DNA of 64,000 bases from Alitta virens (taxonomy: Eukaryota > Annelida > Polychaeta > Phyllodocida > Nereididae). Of this stretch, positions 56,301-64,000 are shown piece by piece. The first letter of the stretch is position 1; every line of letters starts with the position of its first letter. The stretch is taken from positions 8,440,407 through 8,504,406 of the forward strand of contig OW028584.1 of NCBI GenBank assembly GCA_932294295.1. Direction: 5' to 3'. The position numbers were made by a program, and so were the translations under genes. The notes under the pieces are model-generated. The model worked only from the letters and a program-made list of their open reading frames with translations, did not search any database and was not told the DNA's origin.

Positions 56301-59300
56301 ATACTTTGTGTGGTTATCTCTATCTCCTTTTTGATTTTTGGTCTTAAATGATAAAATTACAACATAAAAGAGATGAGCTGATTGTTCAACAGCAAACCGA
56401 AGTCATTTATCATACTTACTTTTTATGTTAGAGCCTCCACGATTTCAACGAGCAAATGAAGAAAAGACAAAAAACTATGACAAACCTTGTCATGTGTTCA
56501 GAAAATTCTCATGCGGTATTAACTTGCATGAATAACAATATTTGAGAATTCAATTGACAACATCATTGTTGTTCTCAGCTTAAGTGGTATTTCTGTATGA
56601 AGAAAGAAAGCTCGTCGAAAACTATCACATGTATATGGCAACGCCATTAATGGGTTACTTGCTGAACAAATTTACAAATCCACACAGCATCAGTTAGTGA
56701 CAATATCTATCTGAACATATTGGTTCTATGTCTACTATCGATTACAGAATTTGATTTCAAAGTTCGGGTGGCGAAGGAAATACAAATCAGTCAATTTTGC
56801 AGATTTTTCAATGAAATAAACGGAACTGGTGCCATATAGTGACAAAAAGAAAAATATAAGTAATAACAAATAATAAAAGGTTTTTTGTGTAGAATTCAAC
56901 AAGGAAAAATTCCGCTATCTGTTAAACTTATTGCATAATCCATTTCTGAATCAAAGGCAAACAAATCATGCATTCAGGACGAAATTTGAGCAATCAGAGG
57001 CATTTATATTAACAATAAAGCGTTAATAAGATTTTACTTTTTAATGGCATAGTAGAAAAACATCTATTTTATTATCTGTATACATTTGAAGTGTGTAAAT
57101 TTAGTCGTTTTTCGGGGCCAGGCGGTTATTTTTTTTATTATGAGACAGTAAAATGCCGTTCGCCTTTTTGGGTCGGCGTTCGCTTTGCGTAAAATGCGAC
57201 CTATATGTTTTCATTTGTAATTTGCAACAGAGGCTCTTAATTTCAATCCAAGGTGAGAATTGCAATTGGCTAACAACAATAGAACATTAATTGTATCCAG
57301 TGGTCGAAATTTCGCGGCGCTCCGGCGCTTTTGAGCCGGTAAAATGCGAAAAAGCACCGGGGGCCTTGTTTAGGCCGGCGCCACTTATAAAAGAGGTTAA
57401 TATTGACTTTCTCTGTACATTTCATGATTGATGTCCACTAACGTTGTTAATTGCAATTGTGGAAGCCAGTTAAGAAAGCTGGTGTATGGGAAAGTTGATT
57501 GAAATCAGTCACTTGAAATAGCAAAGGTTTGAACTTCTGTGAACAAAACAGGAACAAAAGACACTGCTTTGTAAGGGGAATGTTAAATTGTTTTTCTGTG
57601 ATTTCTATTTCATATAAACTGTCAGAAATTACTGAAACAAAGTGATTTATTTAAAAAGACCTTTAAAGATAGAGAGATGTTTCTTTTCATCATCATATAT
57701 AATAGTACACAACTAAGATATACAAGTAATTTGTTCAGGAAGCTCTGTATATATAGTGTAGTACACAATTATATAGACTTCCTAAAGTTATGATTAGATA
57801 ATTTAATTAACTATTCTTTAAAAGAAAAAATTAAAAAAAGGCAATCGGAAACAATAAGATTGGCTCCAGACCAGCCTCAAGTGGCTCCTTATGCTAAATC
57901 ATCCGGAGCCACATTTGGCTGTACTCATGACGCCTTGACCTACTTATAAGATCAAGCAACAACGGGAATGGCTATCCAATAAAGCGAACTGCATTTTAGG
58001 CAAGCGAACATAGTTTTGCAACAACGCAAACAGCAATTGAAATACACGAACGGCCATTTACAGAAGTGCGAACAGGAATTGAATAGGGCAAACCAAGTAA
58101 AAGGCGAAATAATTCTTCCAGGGTCAGAAGGTCTTGTAACCCCATAAAATTTAATTGGGTCGTCTGCGATGTTACATGCTTTTGGCATATTCATATTATT
58201 AAGAAGATATGATCTTTTTTTTTAATCAGAAAGTTTGAGTTCACCATTCTTGGTAATATTAGATTATTTGCCCAAGGACTGAAATTTACCTCCTAATATT
58301 ATCAGAATTAGAAAAGTAAAAGATAGGCCCTAACTCGTGAGAGGATTTACAAATGACTGTCAATGCAAATACATGGCACCAGGTATTAATTTCTCGGTTT
58401 CTTGCAGAGACATTCGAAGTGGCTACATCCAACGAGAATGTGGCAGTTGCTGTGGAACCAAATGACGATGATAATGCCAATTCAGACAAGATCGCCATCA
58501 CTCTCATGAACAAATACAAGGGATCTCGTTTTTACCAAAGGTGAGTAATGTGCCAAGTATACAGCCTGTCCTGCCATTGCACTTTCCCTACATGAAGGAA
58601 GGCTTTTCTTTTTTCTTTTCTTTTTCAGTATTTGCATATTTGCCCAGAGGTGACAGGTTAATTACAGCTATGCTATTATGCTAGGCATGTATTATTTTAT
58701 CCTTGTAATAATTATGTAGAATAGCTAGTCAGTTTTTCTAACATCACCTGTGTGTGATTGCATACTAGAGGCAAAAGAGAATATAATGTCTTTAAAGTTG
58801 CACTGTCTGTCAAATTTGCAATTTTCTAATATGCTATCAAACAGTTGAAAATTACCTTTATTAATCAAGGCACACTAAATTTGTGTAAATTAATGATTTT
58901 ATAAGACATTAATTACTTAAAAATTAATTATACATTGAGAGAAAATCCAGACCAAAAAATTGGAAACACAATGGAAATGACATCATCACCATTGTTTAGT
59001 ATTGTGACGTCATCACTGGGTTTGTTTACATATTGAGTTTTGATGGCATGAAAAACTAATATTTATTTTATTTATTGTAAATTATAACTAAATTGTTGTG
59101 CAACAGTGGGTATGAAATGGTGAAAAATATCATGAGACAAGAAGGCAATATTGATTTATATCATTATTTTAATGTGTAAATTTGACAGACAGTGCAGCTT
59201 TAACGGTGCTGTGTTTAATCCCGTAATCCAAATTTTCAGCCGTGGGCCTTCTTCAGGGAGTTACAATATGAAAACTGAAAGACGATAAAATTTATTTCTC

Positions 59301-62300
59301 ATTCAACGTTGGTGCTTGAAGCATTACTACTTTTATTGCATACAGAATGCAGTTCACTCCCATTTCCACATCTATTGTCCCAAAGAAATAATCACCAATT
59401 ATTTAGATTCCAATAGCAATTCTAACCATTCCCTTTATTTCTATAAAAGTTTTTCTGCATAATTTTTGCGCTCATTGAAATTAAAAAAAAACAAACAATT
59501 GATGTACAGCGGGTTGCAAAAGTAAGTCCCTATTCATCTCTGGAGTTTGTCTTAGAACTATAGTTGACATATTCACATGCAAAGTTTTGAGATTGCAGAG
59601 CAGTTGCAGTGTCATGAACCATTGTCCTAGAACGATCTTCATGATGGAGATGGACAGAAATTAAAAAAATGTTGCTTTCTTGTAAAAAAAATTACAATTT
59701 GATGCCACAGCATCAGAATAGTGGAATGGTGATAGTTATTAATAATGCTGATTTTGTGCACTTTAATAATACAGATGAGTTCACTTTCATGTATTCCGCC
59801 ATGGCAAATTGGAGAAAGGTGGCCAATGGAATAGATGTTCACTACATCAAAAAATGGCGTCTATTTGATAATATAACAATAACATATTTTATGAGGGCGA
59901 CATGGTTCTTTGACAGCCCAACAGCCTGGTTGATGGCCCGACAGAATCATTGTCAGCCCGAGTACAGCTAGGGACGACAATAAATTCTGGAGGGCCGACA
60001 ACCAGGCTTGAGGGCTGTCATAGAACCATGTCGCCCTCATAAAACATGTTATTGTCATTATTACCAATCTTACTCCAGCAGGTTACATTTGTAGGTCCAT
60101 CTCGACATTCCTAAACAGGCTGAATTTCCCATTGTCAATGAGTTAGTCTATGATTGCTCATAGATTGAATGTGAAAAATAAAAAGACTGGTGCCAAATAG
60201 CTGCTGTATTTATATTGTACACAAGCTCAAGTTAGTCTTCAGACATCTGCCAAAACTTAAATTTAGATAAATTTGCATAAACCAAATAGCTTTTTTTTCT
60301 AGTATACCCGCTTAGCGAATCTCCCAACCAGTGGGTTCTAGTTTATATTTTGGGATGTCGTAGATAGCATCGTTATCAATCGATATTGCTACAATAACCT
60401 ATGTTCTGTGTCATTGTAGATAAATGTAGCTCTTCGTAGGCAAAATGTAGCAATGATGATGTGAACTGGGCTTGACAGTGAAGCAAACTCATCATTGCTT
60501 AGTAATAATAATAATCGGCCTTTCTATCTAACGGCTACTTTTTTGGATAACATCAGATAAGTCTGTACTGTTCAGATTCATACCACAGTGACATGATTTT
60601 TTTGTAGGCCTAAAATAAATATGGGCCCATATATGTTTAATACAAGCACTGCTCATATTTAAACATTTATCTTGCCCATATTAAACTTCAGCATTTATAG
60701 TTGAAATTAGTATGGTTTAATTTGGGCATTGCAGTGTTCATATTTTCAGAATGAGGTGTCCATAAAATCCTACTGTGGTTTAATATGGGCACTCTTCAAT
60801 TTTTTTTCAAAGCCATGCTGTTACAAAAAATATTTTAGATATGTATATCAGCACTCGAGTTATAGTTCATTACCTGTACGAGTAAAAAAACAAACAAAAA
60901 ACGGAATGATGCATTTTCCATTTAACTTACTTACACCACAGCATTATCAAGAAAAAAGTAAGCCCATGTTACCCAACTTTACCCTACATGCAGATAATCC
61001 TAGGTGAACAAATTGCATGTACACGCAAATACAGGCACCAACTATAATGCTAACGCTATGAATTATTTCATTTTATTAAAATTCACACACCTGCATGGCT
61101 ATCCTATAATTCAAATTCAGCAACTTGCTAAAACTCGTGCCAACACTACTGAGCTCAGAAACGCACCCAATTTTGGCTATTGCCCTGAAGAAGGCTTTAA
61201 GGACGAATTAAAAAAACAAAACAATTTGAAACACCAGGAAGGACATTTTTTCTAATTTTCACTGTGATGAGTATGCACTGGCCTGGTTGGGACATGGCCT
61301 CAAGTCACATACTCCAATCATCACAATTGGCATGAGGTCTTGTACCATAAAAAGTGCGAGAGCTATTCTATGTAATTTTTAACAGACATCATAATTTGCA
61401 GTGAGTTCTTAGTTTACATAATCAGAGAACATGGCTACAATGCATTGTAATGGAGAATTGAACTGTGAAAAAATCGTATTATACTTCAACGAGTATTAAT
61501 ACTACCCTGTATTTCAACTTAACTGCAAAATACATTTTCCAGCGTGGAAGATGAACTTGTCAATGAGAAACCCAGGGCACAATTGAACAGCCGGAAAGAG
61601 TTCTATGCCACATCATTCACCAAACAGGTACACGTGGGCTATTTAGTTTGCAATTTGCTATCTTTCCTTTCATTTGTTGATTCTTCATCATTTTTAACCT
61701 GTTGCCTTTTCAGCTGTCGGAAGTGTCCAAACGAACTATCAAAAATATCATAAGAAATCCAGCCCTTTCACTCGTCCAGGTACAGTGTGTTTTTTTTTTC
61801 ATTCCCCTTGTTTTACTGTTTGAGTGTTTTTTGTTTCTGCTTTTTATCAGTCTTGACGACAAGGCCCTCGATCAGGCCTTTCCGCGGGAGAGGGTCTTGG
61901 GGATTTCGGAGTAGCAAGAATCCCAGTGGGGCAGCAAGGAATTTGACTACATAGAAAAGTTATATTAATTAAAAGAATTCAACGAAGAACTATTTTGTTC
62001 GGCCACAAGTTAGATTTAAAGGGCGCAGTGATTGACCTAGTTTCGTCACGTATCTCATCGTGCTTTAATATCCACCAGACCCTCGTCTACAACGCGGCCT
62101 TAGGGTCTGGATTCAGACTGGTTTTTATTATTTTGAGTGCTTCATTTTTTAATTGAACGTAGAATAACTTGTGAGCCCATGTGGGTTGGAGGCATCAGGT
62201 CCGCTTTTGTATGATGTTCTGATGTCTATGTGACTAACATAAAAATAATCTTTTAATCAATCAACTAATTGAGTATTTGCCTCTCACAGATGTTTGTCAT

Positions 62301-62465
62301 GCTGGTCTTCGGTGTGTTGATGGGGCTCATCTACAGAGACTTGAGCTTCGATTATTTCCAAGGAACCAACAACAGATTTGGTGTTTTCTTTTTCATCATC
62401 ATGACCCAAGTGTTCACCAATGGCACTGCCCTGGAAGCTTTCATAAGAGAACGGGTATTTTTCAT
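41389..62465 (+). CDS. ABCG2-like half-transporter, exons 1-11, 3' end outside window
   Basis: An ATP-driven exporter of the G subfamily (ATPase domain first, membrane domain second; works as a dimer at the plasma membrane). Exons: 41389-41528, 41775-41837, 41939-42053, 44033-44186, 44274-44431, 49431-49582, 55352-55444, 58408-58540, 61543-61627, 61714-61779, 62290-62465, all with GT-AG introns. Motifs: Walker [10 protein letters not shown] (codons 60-68), Q-loop [14 protein letters not shown], signature VSGGERKR, Walker [14 protein letters not shown]-loop [11 protein letters not shown], then [16 protein letters not shown], first membrane segments from exon 10 on ([16 protein letters not shown], then FIRERVFF). 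About 444 codons are present of a usual 650. Exon 4 is 154 nt and needs one base fewer; as read, a stop falls at codon 143 (see findings). Closest by motif to ABCG2. Confidence 0.9.
42054..44032. other. ABCG intron 3
   Basis: About 2 kb without recognised genes or elements, apart from a G-run of about 16 at 43472-43487. Confidence 0.5.
44515..45370. repeat. TGCAGC-rich repeat region in ABCG intron 5
   Basis: Two clusters of TGCAGC/GCTGCA units (44530-44690 and 45220-45360), roughly inverse to each other, enclose a partial copy of the 52983/62996 repeat (44735-45060, starting at AATTGATATCTGGTGTTATG). It looks like an element with TGCAGC-rich arms into which another repeat inserted. Noncoding. 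Confidence 0.55.
45674..45790. repeat. dispersed repeat shared with the piggyBac tail
   Basis: TGATGAGATGATAAGG, AGTCCACAC and TTTTACTTGCCTCAGCAT recur in the same order at 9909-9992. The function is unknown. Confidence 0.5.
45895..46615 (+). pseudogene. LINE reverse-transcriptase remnant (plus strand)
   Basis: Translation gives the familiar non-LTR RT order: [20 protein letters not shown], then [20 protein letters not shown] and [11 protein letters not shown], then (other frame) RRKAFDTID with [20 protein letters not shown] and [13 protein letters not shown], then a [13 protein letters not shown] end matching the GVPQGSxLG box. Frames shift several times and there is a stop near 46399, so it is dead. 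A composite repeat starts right after this box. Confidence 0.8.
46598..47700. repeat. GGTTTAACCC-rich composite repeat
   Basis: Both edges (46598-46700 and 47600-47695) are rich in GGTTTAACCC/GGGTTAAACC units. Internally GGGCAAAATGGGTTTAA and the following ATACATATAACAGTGAA-type segments are repeated (46665, 46843, 47135). A different segment (46945-47130) interrupts one copy. It lies directly at the end of the RT remnant and is probably an inserted noncoding element. Confidence 0.5.
48865..49410. repeat. palindromic dispersed repeat, copy 1
   Basis: Reverse complement of 63470-64000 over its length (CAGTCCACAGATACAAGC, GCGTCATCGCTTCGGTAA, TATACCACATAACCATTGGG). The right part is itself a large hairpin: 49231-49300 pairs with 49313-49384 (ATAAGACCCAATGGTTATGT and its complement). 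Noncoding. The preceding 47960-48120 has related TATACCACA and GAACCTCATA palindromes. Confidence 0.75.
50150..52700 (-). pseudogene. LINE endonuclease-RT remnant (minus strand)
   Basis: On the minus strand, about 51700-51665 reads [11 protein letters not shown], the endonuclease GDFNI motif. 51404-50940 gives Lys-rich and [17 protein letters not shown] text, 50930-50690 gives [20 protein letters not shown] and [19 protein letters not shown], and 50470-50410 gives [19 protein letters not shown], with [10 protein letters not shown] at about 50390-50350. The usual 120 residues between the last two motifs are missing, so there is an internal deletion as well as many frame breaks. Dead copy. Coding-like sequence continues upstream to at least 52580 and probably 53580-54930 (around later insertions). 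Confidence 0.78.
51941..52509. repeat. 58-bp minisatellite, about 10 copies
   Basis: Unit starts GTCTAACTTCATCCAG and ends TCAAGGGTTTCAATATAAA. Starts fall every 58 bp from 51941 to 52463; copies differ by a few substitutions (GATT/GAAT, AAAG/AATG). The unit is a piece of the LINE open frame on the other strand ([12 protein letters not shown]). Confidence 0.95.
52978..53430. repeat. dispersed repeat, copy in ABCG intron 6
   Basis: Inverse orientation copy at 62476-62996. Shared blocks: GTGTGTAGAATGCCAAC, GAACACTTTAATACAG, GTGCCTTGTATACTCCATTC, ACGAAAATTGGAC, CCCCCTCCCTGCGTACGCTG, and TAGTTCTATACTTGATAAAG near the end. Noncoding. A partial copy is at 44735-45060. Confidence 0.8.
53580..53895 (-). 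pseudogene. possible LINE-associated coding fragment
   Basis: The minus strand reads [20 protein letters not shown], then [20 protein letters not shown], a lysine-rich helical (coiled-coil-like) text. Before the inserted element at 53929-54658 the same text style continues at 54930-54660 ([20 protein letters not shown]). It may be an ORF1 or upstream part of the same LINE. No defined domain. Confidence 0.35.
53929..54658. mobile_element. inverted-repeat element rich in TACGT motifs
   Basis: Ends are GGGTGTTCACACTATCACGTA and TACGTGACAGTGTGAACGCCC, a 21-bp inverted repeat with two mismatches. The 730-bp interior is noncoding and packed with TACGTACG-type palindromes (54195-54300) and CGGACGTTCTACGAGTG-type repeats. 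It interrupts coding-like minus-strand sequence, supporting insertion. Superfamily not assigned. Confidence 0.7.
55120..55175. repeat. GATG/GATA microsatellite
   Basis: ATGGATGGATGGATGGATAG followed by TAGATAGATAGATAGATG in ABCG intron 6. Confidence 0.9.
55445..58407. other. ABCG intron 7
   Basis: About 3 kb without a recognised gene. A GC-rich short patch with GCGGCGCTCCGGCGC lies at 57315; the rest is AT-rich. Confidence 0.5.
58792..59203. mobile_element. 412-bp miniature inverted-repeat element
   Basis: Ends TTAAAGTTGCACTGTCTGTC (58792) and GACAGACAGTGCAGCTTTAA (ending 59203) pair over about 26 bp with one or two mismatches. Interior AT-rich, noncoding. Lies in ABCG intron 8. Confidence 0.7.
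59875..60056. repeat. long near-perfect palindrome
   Basis: Arms of about 90 bp meet near 59965: left arm ACATATTTTATGAGGGCGAC ... GACAGCCC, right arm GGGCTGTC ... GTCGCCCTCATAAAACATGT; the inner parts (CAGCCTGGTTGATGGCCCGA and its complement) also pair. A folded-back miniature element is likely. Confidence 0.85.
60060..61542. other. rest of ABCG intron 8
   Basis: No gene recognised. Inversely repeated TGCCCATATTAAAC/GTTTAATATGGGCA segments occur at about 60630-60790. Confidence 0.45.
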
Positions 62466-62475
62466 GTAAGTCTTT

Positions 62476-62996
62476 TTTATACCTGGGCCCAGGCCTTTAT
62501 CAAGTATAGAACTATCATAGTATGTTCTATGATAGTCCAGGTATATGTGAACACATGCTCTGAGGAGTGAAAATATATAGGTCAATGCAGCAGCAGCGTA
62601 GGCAGCGTAAGCAGGGAGGGGGATGTCGTACAAATCGTCCACGGGATCGTCTAAAACGCCTAAGCGCAGCGGCATGCAGCGTAGGCATGGAAGGGGTTGC
62701 CGACGCTATTATATATAATTTAAAAGGCTGCTGCTCCCCTAATATTCGTCCAATTTTCGTCAAATAAAGACTGAATTATTAGGAAAATGTGTAAGATTTA
62801 TATTTATACAATAGGTAAATAACTTTTTTAAATTCTGAGTAAAGAATGGCGTATACAAGGCACAAACACCGGTCTCAATGAGGCAGTAGCCATCATACTG
62901 TATTAAAGTGTTTACATTGTAGGCCTAGTGCTGTTGGCATTCTACACACAACGCCAGGTATCTATTCTTTTTTTGAAAAAGAATATTCTTGTTATG
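62476..62996. repeat. dispersed repeat, inverse copy in ABCG intron 11
   Basis: Reverse complement of 52978-53430 with an additional segment (62600-62720) containing CATGCAGCGTAGGCAT. Starts 11 bp after the end of exon 11. Confidence 0.8.
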
Positions 62997-63469
62997 TATA
63001 CTGTTGGTCGCTTAAGTGCCAAGCGTAGGTCATTCTTATTACAGTAAATTTTATATCCAACTTTTGAGTGACTTACTTAATAAATTCTCTAAAATAAAGT
63101 CGCATGTGATTTTCCCTGTTTTTGCCGTTAAGAAAATATGTATGAAATCCTCTGTCAATTTTTTTAACCCTGAAGTTTTTCAGGAGCACTAACTGTGATT
63201 GTGCCTGAAAACGACAGATAAGCAACTACTAGTACAGAAAATATGTGAAACAATCGCTCCTTAAGACGTAACAGCATGAAATTTGGCAGAAATATAACCA
63301 TATCCAAAATGTCCATTAGTTGTTCAACCATAACTGCAGAAGGCATTTATGACTGTATCTCTGGAACTAATGAAGGAAACTTAAATTTTATTTCATCAGC
63401 ATCTCTGTTTTAAGGTCATACTTTCTAACACTGTAAACTATACAATGATATTAAGTGCAGAAATTAAGT

Positions 63470-64000
63470 TATTTAGTATTATAATAAGACCCAATGGTTA
63501 TGTGGTATTTTTTTATATTCCCCACGAGTGGACAGATTGGCCAGGATTCACGAGTGGCGTTAAAATGGTAATTCTGAATTCTGAAGCCAATCTGTCCACA
63601 AGTGAGGGAATATAAAAATATACCACATATCCACTTGGGTCTTATTTATACCCCACAATTTTCACTTTTAGTTGAGCTGCCTGGCTATGCATTCATGTAG
63701 TATAGAAAAAATTCATGAATATTAATTTTTGCCATTGACCAATCAGAGCATTGCATAACTGTCAACAACGTCATCACCTCAAAACTTTCTGGGACATTTT
63801 CACATTAATAAAAAAAATTACGAAATGATATTTACAAACCAGTTGTTAAATATTTCTTGTCAGAATTGTTTTTTATACTAGATTTCGATAGAAAATGTTT
63901 TATTGTTTAGTATTATTAGATTGTATTACCGAAGCGATGACGCTCCTGTCCCGTTGCCCATAGCAACACAGCCACACAATAGCTTGTATCTGTGGACTGA
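63470..64000. repeat. palindromic dispersed repeat, copy 2, cut by window end
   Basis: Reverse complement of 48865-49410. The outer part is a hairpin with arms at 63484-63545 and 63580-63642 (ATAAGACCCAATGGTTATGT against ACATATCCACTTGGGTCTTAT). It continues past the window. Confidence 0.75.

Noticed and set aside
59639..60067. Open frames on both strands around 59.7-60.1 kb
   Set aside because: They run through the long palindrome and share its symmetry; not coding.

Overview
The window is nuclear DNA of an animal, most likely an aquatic invertebrate. Genes are split by GT-AG introns, intergenic DNA is AT-rich and crowded with transposons, and the element mix (an intron-bearing piggyBac, an Ngaro-type tyrosine-recombinase retroelement, a Polinton/Maverick, hAT- and pogo-like miniature elements, LINE remnants) is typical of echinoderm, hemichordate, amphioxus, cnidarian or mollusc genomes. 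I cannot name the species. I see no bacterial genes, rRNA, tRNA or CRISPR.

Layout. (1) 1-6186: AT-rich, with two decayed coding fragments (600-1030 minus, 3420-3810 plus) and a probable pogo/Tigger-like remnant (5026-5628). (2) 6191-10822: a complete piggyBac element with TTAA target duplications, matching terminal repeats and an eight-exon transposase whose reading frame and three catalytic aspartates are intact. (3) 10827-15225: noncoding, with a hAT-type miniature element (11457-11829) and a duplicated inverted-repeat element family (12252-14035). (4) 15226-40490: an Ngaro-type retroelement (A1 - gag - RT/RNase H - tyrosine recombinase - B1 - A2 - B2 split direct repeats). A 20,341-bp Polinton (19157-39497) has inserted exactly inside the catalytic HxxR motif of its recombinase, leaving a 6-bp target duplication CACAGC. 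(5) 41389 to the window end: the first eleven exons of an ABCG2-like half-transporter on the plus strand, truncated by the window. Its large introns are filled with LINE remnants, a 58-bp minisatellite, long palindromes and miniature inverted-repeat elements.

Polinton organisation. The plus strand carries the protein-primed DNA polymerase B and a spliced mucin-like membrane protein. The minus strand carries a second spliced membrane protein, a PC4-like ssDNA-binding protein and a tight cluster (integrase, penton-like protein, basic protein, double-jelly-roll capsid protein, packaging ATPase, small proteins). The set provides self-primed replication, integration, and capsid assembly with DNA packaging; I could not find the usual adenovirus-like protease. 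Polymerase and integrase each contain one in-frame stop, so this copy is probably not autonomous although its terminal repeats are still identical over about 195 bp.

The most novel item is the pair of convergently transcribed Polinton genes at 24793-26056 (+) and 27427-28518 (-). Both encode signal peptide, six-cysteine LRRNT-like head, stalk or linker, one membrane helix and a cytoplasmic tail, with matching cysteine spacing and a shared VDMxGT motif. They look like a duplicated surface-protein pair that I cannot match to a described Polinton gene.
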